64,000 nucleotides of DNA from Pseudomonas citri (lineage in GTDB: Bacteria; Pseudomonadota; Gammaproteobacteria; Pseudomonadales; Pseudomonadaceae), in contig NZ_JAODAB010000005.1 in NCBI RefSeq assembly GCF_025336485.1, forward strand, positions 62,001 to 126,000, in the 5' to 3' direction. The notes under the pieces were generated by a model, which saw nothing but the letters and a program-made list of their open reading frames with translations, did no database searches and was not told the origin of the DNA. Of this stretch, positions 27,736 through 39,203 are shown one piece after another. Position 1 is the stretch's first letter. Every line of letters starts with the position of its first letter. Position numbers and translations under genes: made by a program.

Positions 27736-27764
27736 TGTGGGGGCGCCGCACCGCCGCTCCCACA
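27736..27764. repeat. Degenerate REP-type hairpin between glnD and dapC
   Basis: TGTGGG (27736-27741) pairs with CCCACA (27759-27764) around a GC-rich centre. Weaker copy of the GTGGGAGC-type repeat. Confidence 0.45.
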
Positions 27765-27781
27765 GGGAAAAATGTGTTCGT

Positions 27782-30484
27782 TCAGATATTAATGCGCGTC
27801 AGGTGGCCATCGGGTTCCTGATTGACGCTCAAGTGCTGTTCCATTGCCTCCTGCAAGCGACTGCATAGGTGCGGATCGGACAGCGGCTGGTTATGCGCGT
27901 CGGTGATGAGAAAGACGTCTTCCACCCGCTCGCCGAGGGTAGCGATCTTGGCGTTCTGCAGTGACAGGTCGAACTCCAGGAATATGTGCCCGACCCGCGC
28001 CAGCAGGCCCGGGCGGTCCGGGGCGCTGAGTTCCAGCACCGTGACCTGGCGCTGGGCGTCGTTGTGGATCGTGACCTGGGGGGCGAAGGCGAAGTGCTTG
28101 AGCTGGCGCGGCACCCGGCGCTGGATGATGGTCGGGTAGTCCGCCGGGTTGCGCAGGGCTTCGGTGAGACCGTCGCGAATCTGTTTGATCCGTGCCGGGT
28201 TGTCACCAATCGAGTCGCCGTCGGTGTCGAGCACGATGTAGGTGTCGAGGGTGAACTGGCTGCTGGAGGTGATGATCCGGGCGTCGTGGATGTTGAGGTT
28301 GAGCTGGTCCATCGCGGCCACGGTCACGGCAAAGAAATCATGCTGGTCCGGTGCGTAGATGAAGATCTGGGTGCCACCCTCGAACTCGCGCTGGGTGGTT
28401 TCCTTGATCAGTACCAGGGGGCCTGCGTCGGCCGGTTGCTGGAGGATCGCGTCGCTGTGCCAGGCCACGTCGCCGGCGGTATGGCGCAGGAAGTAGTCAT
28501 CGCCCAGTTGCGACCAGAGCTGCTCGACATCGTCCGGATCGGTACCGCCGCGTACCAGGATGTCCAGGGCGGCACTTTGGGTACGGCGGATCTGCTCCTC
28601 GCGATCGACCGGATTCTCCAGGCCGCGGCGCAAGGCACGCTTGGTCTCGGTGTAGAGCTGGCGCAACAGGCTGGCGCGCCAGGAGTTCCATAGGGTCGGG
28701 TTGGTGGCGTTGATGTCGGCCACCGTCAGCACATAGAGATAATCCAGGCGGGTCTCGTCGCCGACGATCTGGGCGAAGTCGTGGATCACTTGTGGGTCGG
28801 ACAGGTCCTTGCGCTGGGCCGTGGTCGACATGAGCAAGTGGTTCTGTACCAGCCAGACGATCAGTCGGCTGTCCCAGGTAGGCAACTGGTGGCGTTGGCA
28901 GAACGCCTCCGCATCCACGGCGCCGACCTCCGAGTGGTCGCCCTGGCGGCCTTTGCCGATGTCGTGATACAGCCCCGCCATGTAGATCAGCTCGGGCTTG
29001 GGCAGCTTGCCCATGAGCTTGCTGGCCAGCGGGAATTTCTCCGACACCTGGGTGTACTGCAGTTTGCGCAGGTGTTTGATCAGGTTCAGCGTGTGGGCAT
29101 CGACGGTATAGATGTGGAACAGGTCGTGCTGCATTTGCCCGACGATGAAACCAAACTCCGGCAGGTAGCGCCCCAGGATGCCGTAGCGGTTCATGCGCCG
29201 CAGGTTGCGGTGCACGCCGATCTTGCACTTGAACAGCTCGATGAACAGGCTGGTGTTGCGGATGTCGTGGCGGAAATCCTTATCGATCAGATGACGGTTT
29301 TCCCGCAGCAGGCGAATCGTGTCGGCGCGTACGCCCTTGATTTCCGGCTGCTGGGCCATGAGCACGAAGATTTCGAGCATGGCGAAGGGGGTGCGGCGGA
29401 ACACATTGGCGTTGCGCGCCTCGATGTAGCCATCATGCAACTGGAAGCGTGAGTTGATCGGCTGCGGCGGTTCTTCATCTTCCGGGGCGAGGATGACTTC
29501 TTCGAAGTGCTGGATGATCAACTCGCTGAGCTGGGCGATGCTCATAACCACCCGATAGTACTGCTGCATGAAGTTTTCAATGGATTGCTTGGCATCCTGC
29601 CCGGTGAACCCCAGCAGGTCGGCAATCGAACGCTGGTGATCGAACAGCAAACGGTCTTCGGCGCGCCCGGCCAGCATGTGCAGGGCGTAGCGGACTTTCC
29701 ACAGGAATTCCTGGGACGAGGCCAGCAGGGCGTTTTCGCTTTCCACTAGGAAACCTTCGCCCGCCAGGGCCCGCAGGTTCAGCGTGCCATATTGGCGGCG
29801 GGCCACCCAGAGGATCGTCTGGATGTCCCGCAGCCCGCCGGGCGAACCCTTGACGTTGGGTTCCAGGTTGTATTCGGTGTCGTTGTACTTGTGGTGCCGG
29901 GCCTTCTGTTCGGCGTGCTTGGCCAGGAAGAAGTCCTTGCTCGGCCACATATGCGCCGTGCTGGTCACCTCGAGCATGCGCTGGCGCAGGTGCTCGGGAC
30001 CGGCGATGGTGCGGCTTTCCATCAGGTTGGTGATCACTGTCAGGTCGGCGCGGGCCTCGTCGGCACATTCCTGCACCGAACGCACGCTCTGGCCGACTTC
30101 CAGGCCGATGTCCCATAGCAGCGTCAGGAAACGCTCGATGGAGTCGCGGAAAACCTCATGATCGGCGTTGTCCAGCAAGATCAGCAGATCGATGTCGGAG
30201 TAGGGGTGCAGTTCGCCGCGGCCATAGCCGCCCACCGCCACCAGGGCGATGTCGGCGTCCAGGCTCCAGTTGAACTGCTCCCAGGCCTTCTGCAGGATGT
30301 TATCGACGAACCAGGCCCGGTCTTCGATCAATCGCCGAATGTCGCGACCATTGCGAAAACGCTGGTCGAGCACTTCGCGGGCCTGGCGGATCGCTTTCTT
30401 GAACGCCGGGATGGGGCTTGCCTTCAGGGCCAGTTCAGCCTGGAACTGGCCGCGGTCGAAGAGTTCGGGATCCACCTGCGGCAT
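27782..30484 (-). CDS. glnD: Bifunctional [protein-PII] uridylyltransferase / uridylyl-removing enzyme
   Basis: Primary nitrogen sensor: adds UMP to PII proteins under nitrogen limitation and removes it when glutamine is high. The 900 residues show the nucleotidyltransferase site [19 protein letters not shown] near residue 85, the HD-domain metal site in [17 protein letters not shown] near residue 500, and two C-terminal ACT domains ([20 protein letters not shown] and [20 protein letters not shown]) that bind glutamine. It is 38 bp downstream of map. Confidence 0.97.
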   Translation of the reverse strand: MPQVDPELFDRGQFQAELALKASPIPAFKKAIRQAREVLDQRFRNGRDIRRLIEDRAWFVDNILQKAWEQFNWSLDADIALVAVGGYGRGELHPYSDIDLLILLDNADHEVFRDSIERFLTLLWDIGLEVGQSVRSVQECADEARADLTVITNLMESRTIAGPEHLRQRMLEVTSTAHMWPSKDFFLAKHAEQKARHHKYNDTEYNLEPNVKGSPGGLRDIQTILWVARRQYGTLNLRALAGEGFLVESENALLASSQEFLWKVRYALHMLAGRAEDRLLFDHQRSIADLLGFTGQDAKQSIENFMQQYYRVVMSIAQLSELIIQHFEEVILAPEDEEPPQPINSRFQLHDGYIEARNANVFRRTPFAMLEIFVLMAQQPEIKGVRADTIRLLRENRHLIDKDFRHDIRNTSLFIELFKCKIGVHRNLRRMNRYGILGRYLPEFGFIVGQMQHDLFHIYTVDAHTLNLIKHLRKLQYTQVSEKFPLASKLMGKLPKPELIYMAGLYHDIGKGRQGDHSEVGAVDAEAFCQRHQLPTWDSRLIVWLVQNHLLMSTTAQRKDLSDPQVIHDFAQIVGDETRLDYLYVLTVADINATNPTLWNSWRASLLRQLYTETKRALRRGLENPVDREEQIRRTQSAALDILVRGGTDPDDVEQLWSQLGDDYFLRHTAGDVAWHSDAILQQPADAGPLVLIKETTQREFEGGTQIFIYAPDQHDFFAVTVAAMDQLNLNIHDARIITSSSQFTLDTYIVLDTDGDSIGDNPARIKQIRDGLTEALRNPADYPTIIQRRVPRQLKHFAFAPQVTIHNDAQRQVTVLELSAPDRPGLLARVGHIFLEFDLSLQNAKIATLGERVEDVFLITDAHNQPLSDPHLCSRLQEAMEQHLSVNQEPDGHLTRINI

Positions 30485-30522
30485 TGAATCGCTTTCCTTT
30501 CTATCTATAGGCTGGGTTCGGA

Positions 30523-31305
30523 TCAGGCGGAAACGCGCGCAATAGTGTCATCGCTGCGCAGGGTGAAGATCTCGTAGCCGGTCTCGGTCACCAGCAGCGT
30601 GTGTTCCCACTGGGCAGACAGCTTGCGGTCCTTGGTGATGGCGGTCCAGCCGTCGCCCAGTACCTTGGTGTCGGCGCGCCCCTGGTTGATCATCGGCTCG
30701 ATGGTGAAGGTCATGCCCGCTTGCAGCTCCATGCCGGTGCCGGCGCGGCCGTAGTGCAGGATCTGCGGTTCTTCGTGGAATACCTTGCCGATGCCATGGC
30801 CGCAGAATTCACGTACCACCGAGAAGCCGTTCTTCTGGGCGTGCTTCTGGATCACCTCGCCGATGTCGCCGAGGCGGCAGCCCGGTTTCACCAGTTCGAT
30901 GGCCATGTACATGCATTCCTGGGTGACCTTCGACAGGCGCTGGGCCCACTCCGGGACGTTGCCGACATGGAACATGCGGCTGGTGTCGCCGTGGTAGCCG
31001 TCCTTGATGACGGTGACGTCGATGTTCAGGGTGTCGCCATCCTTCAACGGTTTTTCGTTGGGGATGCCGTGGCAGACCACGTGGTTGATCGAGGTGCAGA
31101 TCGACTTCGGGAAGCCTTTATAGTTGAGCGGGGCCGGGATCGCCTTCTGCTCGTTGACGATATAGTCGTGGCAGATGCGGTCCAGCTCCTCGGTGGTGAC
31201 GCCCGGCTTGACATAGTCGGCAATCATTTCCAGCACTTCGGCGGCGAGTTTGCCGGCGACGCGCATTTTTGCGATGTCCTCGGGGGTCTTGAGGGTAACG
31301 GTCAT
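30523..31305 (-). CDS. map: Type I methionine aminopeptidase
   Basis: Removes N-terminal methionine from new proteins. The 260 residues carry the five metal ligands in [37 protein letters not shown] (His), FTIEPM (Glu) and [11 protein letters not shown] (Glu). It is divergent from rpsB across a 347-bp gap, the usual arrangement in gammaproteobacteria, and leads the map-glnD-dapC group. Confidence 0.97.
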   Translation of the reverse strand: MTVTLKTPEDIAKMRVAGKLAAEVLEMIADYVKPGVTTEELDRICHDYIVNEQKAIPAPLNYKGFPKSICTSINHVVCHGIPNEKPLKDGDTLNIDVTVIKDGYHGDTSRMFHVGNVPEWAQRLSKVTQECMYMAIELVKPGCRLGDIGEVIQKHAQKNGFSVVREFCGHGIGKVFHEEPQILHYGRAGTGMELQAGMTFTIEPMINQGRADTKVLGDGWTAITKDRKLSAQWEHTLLVTETGYEIFTLRSDDTIARVSA

Positions 31306-31502
31306 ACAGGCTCTCTCTGCGCCCGACGGCGCTGTTCAAAACGGAATGGGCGGCGGAGGATGAGTCCCGTGGCCCTGAAAGTGCCGATTCTAACAGACGA
31401 TCGGCGCAAAGAGCTCTATGGCTGGAACTCTATGGTGAAGGGGCAAATCCCCTCGCCATGGAGGAATTCAGAATCCATGTTCCGTTTTCTCCCTTGCTGT
31501 GG

Positions 31503-31508
31503 TATAAA
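31503..31508 (+). promoter_or_regulatory. -10 box of the rpsB promoter
   Basis: TATAAA at 31503-31508 (context GGTATAAAATGCGCC) lies 145 bp upstream of the rpsB start; the -35 region is weak (TTCCGT at 31480-31485, 17-bp spacing). Confidence 0.55.
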
Positions 31509-31574
31509 ATGCGCCGCTTTCCGGGGATGACCCCGCAAGCTTAAATCCACACACGTGTCGACACGATGACCTGG

Positions 31575-31652
31575 GTGCCTTTGGCTTATATATAGCCTCT
31601 GGTTGGTCATTGGGATACGTGGAGGCCAAACCCGACTTATCAAGGAACTATC
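31575..31652 (+). promoter_or_regulatory. rpsB leader, probable S2 autoregulatory element
   Basis: The leader contains a hairpin GGCT/AGCC (31583-31597), a longer pairing TTTGGC (31580-31585) with GCCAAA (31625-31630), and the segment TTGGGATACGTGGAGGC (31610-31626), which I recognise from gammaproteobacterial rpsB leaders where S2 represses rpsB-tsf. AAGGA at 31642-31646 is the Shine-Dalgarno site. Confidence 0.65.
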
Positions 31653-32390
31653 ATGTCCCAAGTCAACATGCGCGATATGCTGAAGGCCGGTGTGCACTTC
31701 GGTCACCAGACCCGTTACTGGAACCCGAAAATGGGCAAGTACATTTTCGGCGCGCGTAACAAGATCCACATCATCAACCTTGAAAAAACCCTGCCAATGT
31801 TCAACGAAGCACTGACCTTCGTAGAGCGCCTGGCCCAGGGCAAAAACAAGATTCTGTTCGTCGGCACCAAGCGTTCCGCTGGCAAGATCGTTGCTGAAGA
31901 AGCAGCACGTTGCGGTTCGCCGTACGTCGATCACCGCTGGTTGGGCGGCATGCTGACCAACTTCAAGACCATTCGCGCTTCCATCAAGCGTCTGCGTGAC
32001 CTTGAAGTCCAGTCCGAAGACGGCACTTTCGCCAAGCTGACCAAGAAAGAAGCGCTGATGCGCACTCGCGATCTTGAAAAGCTGGACCGTTCCCTGGGCG
32101 GTATCAAGGACATGGGCGGTCTGCCTGACGCACTGTTCGTGATCGACGTTGATCACGAGCGCATCGCGATCACCGAAGCCAACAAGCTGGGCATCCCGGT
32201 CATCGGCGTTGTCGATACCAACAGCAGCCCGGAAGGCGTTGACTACATCATCCCAGGCAACGATGACGCCATCCGCGCCATCCAGCTGTACATGGGTTCG
32301 ATGGCTGACGCTGTTATCCGTGGTCGCAATAACGTTCAAGGCGGCACCGAAGTCTTCGCTGAAGAAGCTCCGGCAGCAGCCGCTGAGTAA
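31653..32390 (+). CDS. rpsB: 30S ribosomal protein S2
   Basis: Small-subunit protein at the head-body junction, assembled late. The 245 residues begin [20 protein letters not shown] and include [20 protein letters not shown] and [15 protein letters not shown]. It is followed by a strong hairpin terminator before tsf, so tsf is expressed by partial read-through or its own promoter. Expression is probably self-controlled through the leader. Confidence 0.99.
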   Translation: MSQVNMRDMLKAGVHFGHQTRYWNPKMGKYIFGARNKIHIINLEKTLPMFNEALTFVERLAQGKNKILFVGTKRSAGKIVAEEAARCGSPYVDHRWLGGMLTNFKTIRASIKRLRDLEVQSEDGTFAKLTKKEALMRTRDLEKLDRSLGGIKDMGGLPDALFVIDVDHERIAITEANKLGIPVIGVVDTNSSPEGVDYIIPGNDDAIRAIQLYMGSMADAVIRGRNNVQGGTEVFAEEAPAAAAE

Positions 32391-32416
32391 TTGACGCCCT
32401 GGCGTTGACTCAGTAA

Positions 32417-32446
32417 GCAAAAAGGGGGCTTGGCCCCCTTTTTGCC
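32417..32446 (+). terminator. Intercistronic terminator between rpsB and tsf
   Basis: CAAAAAGGGGGC pairs with GCCCCCTTTTTG around a short TTG-type loop; 10 or more bp and a T-run within the right arm. The gap 32447-32583 then leads to tsf. Confidence 0.85.
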
Positions 32447-32583
32447 ACCTCGAAAACCATTCGTCGCCCGCGCAATTGCCTGTTTGTAATCTGCCGAGGC
32501 CTATAAACAGTGGTTTTCAGGAAGAATTGATCGCCCGTTCGGTCGGGTGGAATGGTTGAAAACCTATCCAAGAGGATTTTGAA

Positions 32584-33450
32584 ATGGCAGAGATTACTGC
32601 AGCGTTGGTCAAAGAACTGCGCGAGCGTACCGGCGAAGGCATGATGGATTGCAAGAAGGCCCTGACCAAGGCTGGCGGCGACATCGAGAAAGCCATTGAT
32701 GACATGCGTGCTTCGGGCGCCATCAAGGCTGCCAAGAAAGCAGGCAACGTTGCCGCTGAAGGCGCCATCGCCATCAAGGACGACGGCAAGGCCGCCGTTC
32801 TGCTGGAAGTCAACTCCCAGACCGACTTCCTGGCTCTGCAGGACGACTTCAAGGCATTCGTCGCTGCCAGCGTCGAGAAAGCCTTCGCTGACAAACTGAC
32901 CGACGCAGCTCCGCTGATCGAAGCTCAGGAAGCAGCTCGCCTGGTCCTGGTAGGCAAGACTGGCGAAAACGTCAACATCCGTCGTCTGACTCGCGTTGAA
33001 GGTGACGTGGTTGGTACTTACCTGCACGGTAACAAGATCGGTGTTGCTGTTGTCCTCAAGGGCGGTTCTGCTGAACTGGCCAAGGACATCGCCATGCACG
33101 TAGCTGCCAGCAACCCTGAGTTCCTGCTGCCATCGCAAGTGTCCGCTGAAGCTATCGAACGCGAAAAAGCCGTGTTCCTGCAGCTCAACGAAGACAAGAT
33201 GAAAGGCAAGCCTGCCGAAATCGTTGAAAAAATGATCGGTGGCCGTATCAGCAAGTTCCTGGCCGAAGCCAGCCTGGTTGAGCAAGCCTTCGTCAAGGAT
33301 CCAGAAATCACCGTGGGTGCCCTGGCCAAGAAGGGCGGCGCTGAAATCGTTTCCTTCACTCGCTTCGCCGTAGGTGAAGGCATCGAGAAACCGGTCGACA
33401 ACTTCGCTGAAGAAGTTGCTGCCCAGGTAGCTGCTGCCAGCAAGCAATAA
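32584..33450 (+). CDS. tsf: Elongation factor Ts
   Basis: Nucleotide exchange factor that regenerates EF-Tu-GTP. The 288 residues begin [20 protein letters not shown] and contain the EF-Tu-contacting [18 protein letters not shown] lies at 32570-32574 before the start. It is followed by a terminator at 33477-33510. Confidence 0.99.
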   Translation: MAEITAALVKELRERTGEGMMDCKKALTKAGGDIEKAIDDMRASGAIKAAKKAGNVAAEGAIAIKDDGKAAVLLEVNSQTDFLALQDDFKAFVAASVEKAFADKLTDAAPLIEAQEAARLVLVGKTGENVNIRRLTRVEGDVVGTYLHGNKIGVAVVLKGGSAELAKDIAMHVAASNPEFLLPSQVSAEAIEREKAVFLQLNEDKMKGKPAEIVEKMIGGRISKFLAEASLVEQAFVKDPEITVGALAKKGGAEIVSFTRFAVGEGIEKPVDNFAEEVAAQVAAASKQ

Positions 33451-33476
33451 GACGGTTTTTTCAACTGTCGCCCAGA

Positions 33477-33510
33477 AGAGGCTGCCCGCTCACGCGCGCA
33501 GCCTCTTTTT
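33477..33510 (+). terminator. Rho-independent terminator after tsf
   Basis: AGAGGCTGC (33477-33485) pairs with GCAGCCTCT (33498-33506), followed by TTTT. Confidence 0.85.
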
Positions 33511-33664
33511 GGATGAGGATGCCGATTTTTATTGGTTTCCTGTCGGAACTGGCTTACAAAGCCGTGTTCCGATGGCGCTGTGTCAGCGTCAAATGACTGT
33601 GAACGCGGGCTGCAAACAGCTTGCACAGAATTTTCGAAAAAATACGCCGCAGGAGAGATTCGCA

Positions 33665-34408
33665 ATGGCTCAGCAGGGCAGTGGTTATCAGGCTCGCTAT
33701 AAACGCATTCTACTCAAGCTTAGCGGCGAGGCCCTGATGGGCTCGGAAGAGTTCGGGATCGATCCGAAAGTGCTCGATCGCATGGCCCTGGAAGTCGGCC
33801 AGTTGGTCGGAATAGGTGTCCAGGTCGGCCTGGTCATCGGTGGTGGCAACCTGTTCCGCGGTGCGGCGCTGAGCGCGGCCGGCATGGATCGGGTCACGGG
33901 CGACCACATGGGCATGCTGGCCACTGTGATGAACGCCCTCGCTATGCGTGATGCGCTGGAGCGTGCCAATATCTCGGCCATCGTGATGTCGGCCATTTCC
34001 ATGGTCGGCGTGACGGACCACTACGACCGTCGCAAGGCGATGCGTCACCTCAACTCCAAGGAAGTGGTGATTTTCGCCGCCGGTACCGGTAATCCGTTCT
34101 TCACCACGGATTCGGCTGCCTGCCTGCGAGCGATCGAGATCGATGCCGATGTCGTGCTCAAGGCCACCAAGGTCGATGGTGTCTACACTGCTGACCCGTT
34201 CAAGGACCCGCATGCCGAGAAGTTCGATCATCTGACCTACGATGAAGTGCTGGATCGCAAGCTGGGTGTCATGGACCTGACGGCTATCTGCCTGTGCCGC
34301 GACCACAAGATGCCGCTGCGCGTCTTTAATATGAACAAGCCCGGTGCCCTGCTGAACATCGTCCACGGCGGCGCCGAAGGAACACTGATCGAGGAAGTCC
34401 AGCAATGA
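33665..34408 (+). CDS. pyrH: UMP kinase
   Basis: Phosphorylates UMP to UDP; hexameric, amino acid kinase fold, regulated by GTP and UTP. The 247 residues start [20 protein letters not shown] and include [39 protein letters not shown] and [13 protein letters not shown]. The start at 33665 is preceded by AGGAGAG. Its stop overlaps the frr start (ATGA). Confidence 0.98.
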   Translation: MAQQGSGYQARYKRILLKLSGEALMGSEEFGIDPKVLDRMALEVGQLVGIGVQVGLVIGGGNLFRGAALSAAGMDRVTGDHMGMLATVMNALAMRDALERANISAIVMSAISMVGVTDHYDRRKAMRHLNSKEVVIFAAGTGNPFFTTDSAACLRAIEIDADVVLKATKVDGVYTADPFKDPHAEKFDHLTYDEVLDRKLGVMDLTAICLCRDHKMPLRVFNMNKPGALLNIVHGGAEGTLIEEVQQ

Positions 34409-34962
34409 TCAACGAAATCAAGCAAGACGCTGAACAGCGCATGAAGAAATCCCTGGAGTCCCTGGCCCACAACTTCGGTCGCATCCGCACCGGCCAGGCG
34501 CACCCCAGCATCCTTGAAGGCGTGATGGTGCCGTACTACGGCGCCGATACCCCGATCAAGCAAGTGGCCAACATCACCGTCAAGGACGCTCGTACCCTGC
34601 AGGTGGTGGCCTTCGAGCGCAACATGCTCGCCGCTGTCGACAAGGCCATTGGCAGTGCCGGCCTGAACCTGAACCCGACCAACCTGGGTGAACTGCTGTT
34701 GATCTCCATGCCGGCCCTGACCGAGGAAACCCGCAAGGGCTTCACCAAGCAGGCCCGTGATGTGGCGGAAGACGCTCGTGTTGCTGTGCGCAACATTCGT
34801 CGGGATGCCAACAGCTCCCTCAAGGACCTGGTCAAGGAAAAGGAAATCAGCGAAGACGAAGAGCGCCGCGCCACAGGCGAGATCGACGACCTGACCAAGA
34901 AGTACGTGGCTAGGATCGACGCCGATCTGGCCCAGAAAGAAAAAGACCTGATGGCCGTATAA
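34405..34962 (+). CDS. frr: Ribosome recycling factor
   Basis: Splits post-termination ribosomes with EF-G. The 185 residues include [19 protein letters not shown] and [20 protein letters not shown], both typical. Translationally coupled to pyrH; uppS begins 13 bp after its stop. Confidence 0.99.
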   Translation: MINEIKQDAEQRMKKSLESLAHNFGRIRTGQAHPSILEGVMVPYYGADTPIKQVANITVKDARTLQVVAFERNMLAAVDKAIGSAGLNLNPTNLGELLLISMPALTEETRKGFTKQARDVAEDARVAVRNIRRDANSSLKDLVKEKEISEDEERRATGEIDDLTKKYVARIDADLAQKEKDLMAV

Positions 34963-34975
34963 GGGTCTCGCTTTC

Positions 34976-35731
34976 ATGGAAAAGACCAAGCAGGCCGTGT
35001 CGTTCGCGGTGCCGCGCCACGTGGCGATCATCATGGATGGGAATAACCGCTGGGCGAAGAAGCGTTTTCTGCCTGGGGTTGCCGGGCACAAGGCCGGGGT
35101 CGATGCGGTGCGCGCGGTCATTGAAGTGTGCGCCGAGGCCGGTGTCGAGGTGTTGACCCTGTTCGCTTTCTCCAGCGAAAACTGGCAGCGCCCTGCCGAT
35201 GAGGTCAGTGCCTTGATGGAGCTGTTCCTCAAGGCCTTGCGTCGTGAGGCCAAGCGCCTCAACGAGAACAAGATCAGCCTGCGCATCATCGGCGATCGCT
35301 CGCGCTTCCATCCTGAGCTACAGGCTGCGATGCGCGAAGCCGAGGCCGCGACGGCGGGTGCCGACCGCTTTGTCCTGCAGATCGCCGCCAACTACGGCGG
35401 TCAGTGGGACATTGCCCAGGCGGCCCAGCGGCTGGCGCGGGAAGTCCAGGCCGGCCATCTGCGGCCGGAGGATATCAGTCCCGAGCTGTTGCAGACTTGT
35501 CTGGCGACGGGCGACTTGCCGTTGCCGGACCTGTGCATCCGCACCGGTGGTGAGCACCGCATCAGCAATTTCCTGCTTTGGCAGCTGGCCTACGCCGAGC
35601 TGTATTTCTCCGACCTGTTCTGGCCGGACTTCAAACACGAAGCCATGCGCACCGCACTGGCCGATTTCGCTTCCCGTCAGCGTCGTTTCGGTAAAACGAG
35701 CGAGCAGATCGAAGCTGGAGCCGGGGTTTAA
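34976..35731 (+). CDS. uppS: Undecaprenyl diphosphate synthase
   Basis: Makes the C55 lipid carrier for peptidoglycan and LPS from farnesyl diphosphate and IPP. The 251 residues carry the catalytic VAIIMDGNNRWAKKR near the N-terminus, AFSSENWQRP, and RTGGEHRISNFLLWQLAYAEL. It overlaps cdsA by one base (TAATG). Confidence 0.98.
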   Translation: MEKTKQAVSFAVPRHVAIIMDGNNRWAKKRFLPGVAGHKAGVDAVRAVIEVCAEAGVEVLTLFAFSSENWQRPADEVSALMELFLKALRREAKRLNENKISLRIIGDRSRFHPELQAAMREAEAATAGADRFVLQIAANYGGQWDIAQAAQRLAREVQAGHLRPEDISPELLQTCLATGDLPLPDLCIRTGGEHRISNFLLWQLAYAELYFSDLFWPDFKHEAMRTALADFASRQRRFGKTSEQIEAGAGV

Positions 35732-36537
35732 TGCTCAAACAACGAATCATTACAGCGCTTATCCTGTTGCCTATCGCCTTGGGCGGGTTCTTCTTGCTCG
35801 AAGGGGCGAACTTCGCCCTGTTCATCGGGCTGGTCGTGACGCTGGGGGCATGGGAGTGGGCGCGGCTGGCGGGTTTTCCCACGCAGTCGGCGCGCGTGGC
35901 CTATGCCGCTGCCGTGGCGGCGATGCTGTTCATCCTGTACCTGGTACCGGGGCTCGCACCTTGGGTGCTGGGGGCTGCCGTCTTGTGGTGGTCCGCGGCG
36001 ACCTTCCTGGTCTTGACCTATCCACGGACCTCGCACCATTGGGCCAACACCGCCACCAAGCTGTTGATTGGCCTGCTGATCCTGCTACCTGCCTGGCAAG
36101 GGCTCATCTGGATCAAGCAAGGTGTGCTCGGTAACTGGCAGATCATGGCTGTGATGATTCTGGTCTGGGGCGCCGATGTCGGGGCCTATTTCTCCGGCAA
36201 GGCCTTTGGCAAGCGCAAGCTTGCACCCAAGGTCAGCCCTGGCAAGAGCTGGGAAGGGGTCTATGGCGGGCTTGCCCTCAGCCTGGTGATCACCACCGTG
36301 GTCGCTTTCGTACGGGATTGGACGGTCGCCCAGTTGTTCATGGGGTTGATTGGCGCCGCGCTCATCGTGTTCGTGTCGGTCGTCGGCGACCTGACCGAGA
36401 GCATGTTCAAGCGCCAGTCCGGCATCAAGGACAGCAGTAACCTCTTGCCAGGGCACGGCGGCGTGCTCGATCGCATCGACAGCCTGACCGCGGCGGTACC
36501 GATCTTCGCCGTGCTGCTGTGGATGGCGGCATCGTGA
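35731..36537 (+). CDS. cdsA: Phosphatidate cytidylyltransferase
   Basis: Integral membrane enzyme forming CDP-diacylglycerol from phosphatidic acid and CTP. The 268 residues contain several hydrophobic helices and the family signature near the C-terminus ([18 protein letters not shown] followed by DRIDSL). Coupled to uppS upstream; its stop TGA lies within the dxr start region (GTGA at 36534-36537). Confidence 0.97.
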   Translation: MLKQRIITALILLPIALGGFFLLEGANFALFIGLVVTLGAWEWARLAGFPTQSARVAYAAAVAAMLFILYLVPGLAPWVLGAAVLWWSAATFLVLTYPRTSHHWANTATKLLIGLLILLPAWQGLIWIKQGVLGNWQIMAVMILVWGADVGAYFSGKAFGKRKLAPKVSPGKSWEGVYGGLALSLVITTVVAFVRDWTVAQLFMGLIGAALIVFVSVVGDLTESMFKRQSGIKDSSNLLPGHGGVLDRIDSLTAAVPIFAVLLWMAAS

Positions 36538-37724
36538 ATCGTCCCCAGCAGATCACCGTCCTGGGGGCGACCGGTTCGATTGGCCTGAGTACGCTTGACG
36601 TCATTGGCCGGCACCCGGAGCGCTACCAGGTGTTTGCCCTTAGCGGTTACTCGCGTCTGAGTGAATTGCTGGCCTTGTGTATACGGCATGTGCCGCAGTT
36701 CGCCGTGGTGCCTCAGGCGGGCTTGGCGCGGACGCTGCAGGGTGATCTGCGCGCCGCCGGCTTGTCCACGCAGGTACTGGTGGGGGAGGAGGGGTTGTGC
36801 CAGGTGGCTGCCGACCCACGGGTCGACGCGGTGATGGCGGCGATTGTCGGTGCTGCGGGCTTGCGTCCGACGCTGGCCGCCGTGGAGGCTGGCAAGAAGA
36901 TCCTCCTGGCCAATAAAGAAGCGCTGGTAATGTCTGGCGCGCTGTTCATGCAGGCGGTGCGCAAGAGTGGTTCGGTGTTGCTGCCCATCGACAGCGAGCA
37001 CAACGCGATTTTTCAATGCATGCCGCAGGACTTTTCCCGTGGCCTGGGCGCGGTGGGCGTTCGTCGGATCCTCCTGACAGCCTCCGGCGGCCCGTTCCGA
37101 CAGACACCGCTGGAAGAGCTGACGCATGTTTCGCCCGAACAGGCGTGTGCGCATCCCAACTGGTCCATGGGCCGCAAGATTTCCGTGGACTCGGCGAGCA
37201 TGATGAACAAGGGGCTGGAGCTGATCGAGGCGTGCTGGCTGTTCGATGCCAAGCCGTCCCAGGTCGAGGTCGTGGTCCATCCGCAGAGCGTTATCCACTC
37301 CCTGGTGGACTATGTCGACGGTTCGGTGCTGGCCCAGTTGGGTAACCCGGATATGCGCACCCCGATTGCCAACGCGCTGGCCTGGCCGGAGCGGATTGAC
37401 TCGGGTGTAGCGCCGTTGGACTTGTTCGCCATTGCCCGCCTGGATTTCCAGGCCCCTGATGAACTGCGTTTCCCTTGCCTGCGCCTGGCGCGACAGGCGG
37501 CCGAGGCGGGCGGCAGTGCGCCGGCCATGCTCAATGCCGCTAATGAGGTGGCGGTTGCGGCGTTTCTCGACGGACGTGTCCGTTATCTCGAGATCGCGAG
37601 TATGATCGAGGAAGTCTTGAATCTCGAGGCGGTTGTTTCGGTCGACGATCTCGACACGGTATTCACGGCCGACGCCAGGGCTCGTGAGCTGGCCGGCCAG
37701 TGGTTGAAGCGCCACGGGCGTTGA
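36534..37724 (+). CDS. dxr: 1-deoxy-D-xylulose 5-phosphate reductoisomerase
   Basis: Second step of the MEP isoprenoid pathway, NADPH- and Mn/Mg-dependent. The 396 residues start at GTG 36534 ([16 protein letters not shown], the NADPH loop), which overlaps the cdsA stop; an in-frame GTG at 36519 would lie further inside cdsA. Also seen: [27 protein letters not shown] and [20 protein letters not shown]. With ispD and ispF downstream it supplies precursors to UppS. Confidence 0.97.
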   Translation: MNRPQQITVLGATGSIGLSTLDVIGRHPERYQVFALSGYSRLSELLALCIRHVPQFAVVPQAGLARTLQGDLRAAGLSTQVLVGEEGLCQVAADPRVDAVMAAIVGAAGLRPTLAAVEAGKKILLANKEALVMSGALFMQAVRKSGSVLLPIDSEHNAIFQCMPQDFSRGLGAVGVRRILLTASGGPFRQTPLEELTHVSPEQACAHPNWSMGRKISVDSASMMNKGLELIEACWLFDAKPSQVEVVVHPQSVIHSLVDYVDGSVLAQLGNPDMRTPIANALAWPERIDSGVAPLDLFAIARLDFQAPDELRFPCLRLARQAAEAGGSAPAMLNAANEVAVAAFLDGRVRYLEIASMIEEVLNLEAVVSVDDLDTVFTADARARELAGQWLKRHGR

Positions 37725-37776
37725 AACTGCGGTACGTTAGCCAGGGCTGCCCTGGACAGGATTGCGGAGAAAACTG

Positions 37777-39129
37777 ATGAGCGCGCTCTATATGATTGTC
37801 GGCACCCTGGTTGCGCTGGGGGTGTTGGTCACTTTTCACGAATTCGGTCATTTCTGGGTCGCGCGTCGCTGTGGCGTCAAGGTGCTGCGCTTTTCCGTCG
37901 GCTTCGGCATGCCGCTACTGCGCTGGCATGACAAGACTGGCACGGAGTTCGTCGTGGCGGCGATCCCGCTGGGCGGCTACGTGAAGATGCTCGATGAGCG
38001 TGAAGGCGAAGTGCCCGCCGATCTGCTCGATCAATCGTTCAATCGCAAGTCCGTCCGGCAGCGCATCGCCATCGTGGCGGCGGGGCCCATCGCTAATTTC
38101 CTGCTGGCCATGGTGTTTTTCTGGGCGCTGGCCATGTTGGGCAGCGAGCAGGTGCGCCCGGTCATCGGTGCGGTCGAGGTCGGCAGCGTCGCGGCACGGG
38201 CCGGGTTGGGGGCGGGACAGGAAATCGTTGCGATCGATGGCGAGCCGACGTCGGGATGGGCGGCGGTCAACCTGCAACTGGTGCGTCGCCTGGGTGAGAG
38301 CGGTTCGTTGCAATTGATAGTGCGCGAGCAGGGCTCCACGGTGGATTCGCCCCGGGAACTGGTGTTGGATAATTGGCTCAAGGGGGCTGACGAGCCGGAC
38401 CCGATTCGTTCCCTGGGCATACGCCCATGGCGTCCCGCGCTGCCGCCGGTGCTGGCCGAGCTCGATCCGAAAGGCCCGGCCCAGGCTGCGGGCCTGAAGA
38501 CCGGTGACCGGCTGCTGGCATTCGATGGGCAATCGGTCAGCGACTGGCAGCAAGTGGTCGACTTGGTTCGTGTACGTCCTGATACCAAAATTGTGCTGCG
38601 CGTTGAGCGTGACGGTGTTCCAATCGACGTCCCGGTCACCCTGGCCGTCCGTGGCGAAAGCAAGGCGCCGACCGGCTACCTGGGGGCGGGTGTCAAGGCC
38701 GTCGAATGGCCGCCGGAAATGGTGCGCGAGGTCAGCTTTGGCCCCGTGGCGGCGATTGGCGAGGGGGCGCGTCGCACTTGGAACATGAGTGTCCTGACCC
38801 TCGACTCGCTCAAGAAAATGTTGTTCGGCGAGCTCTCGGTAAAAAACTTGAGTGGACCGATAACCATTGCTAAAGTGGCGGGCGCTTCTGCCCAGTCGGG
38901 CGTTGCCGATTTCCTGAATTTCCTTGCTTATCTGAGCATTAGCCTGGGAGTTCTGAATTTGCTGCCCATTCCTGTACTCGATGGGGGGCATTTGCTGTTT
39001 TATCTGATCGAGTGGGCGCGTGGTCGTCCCTTGTCGGATCGGGTGCAAGGTTGGGGGGTACAGATCGGTATCAGCTTGGTGGTCGGGGTCATGCTGCTTG
39101 CCTTGGTCAACGATCTGGGTCGCCTGTAA
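37777..39129 (+). CDS. rseP: Intramembrane site-2 protease RseP
   Basis: Zinc metalloprotease that cleaves the anti-sigma factor (MucA/RseA) to release the envelope-stress sigma factor. The 450 residues show HEFGH (residues 22-26) in the first membrane helix, two periplasmic PDZ domains (about 110-190 and 215-300) and the LLPIPVLDGGHLLFYLIE motif in the third helix region. The start at 37777 has GGAG upstream. It precedes bamA, whose assembly defects trigger this same stress response. Confidence 0.97.
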   Translation: MSALYMIVGTLVALGVLVTFHEFGHFWVARRCGVKVLRFSVGFGMPLLRWHDKTGTEFVVAAIPLGGYVKMLDEREGEVPADLLDQSFNRKSVRQRIAIVAAGPIANFLLAMVFFWALAMLGSEQVRPVIGAVEVGSVAARAGLGAGQEIVAIDGEPTSGWAAVNLQLVRRLGESGSLQLIVREQGSTVDSPRELVLDNWLKGADEPDPIRSLGIRPWRPALPPVLAELDPKGPAQAAGLKTGDRLLAFDGQSVSDWQQVVDLVRVRPDTKIVLRVERDGVPIDVPVTLAVRGESKAPTGYLGAGVKAVEWPPEMVREVSFGPVAAIGEGARRTWNMSVLTLDSLKKMLFGELSVKNLSGPITIAKVAGASAQSGVADFLNFLAYLSISLGVLNLLPIPVLDGGHLLFYLIEWARGRPLSDRVQGWGVQIGISLVVGVMLLALVNDLGRL

Positions 39130-39149
39130 CGCTTCGCTGAATTGCGAAC

Positions 39150-39175
39150 CTGCCGCATTTTGCGGCAGTTTGTTT
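39150..39175 (+). terminator. Hairpin between rseP and bamA
   Basis: CTGCCGC (39150-39156) pairs with GCGGCAG (39162-39168), followed by TTTGTTTA: probable partial terminator. Confidence 0.65.
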
Positions 39176-39203
39176 ATTGCCAGTTGGAATAAGAAAGGAC
39201 TTC

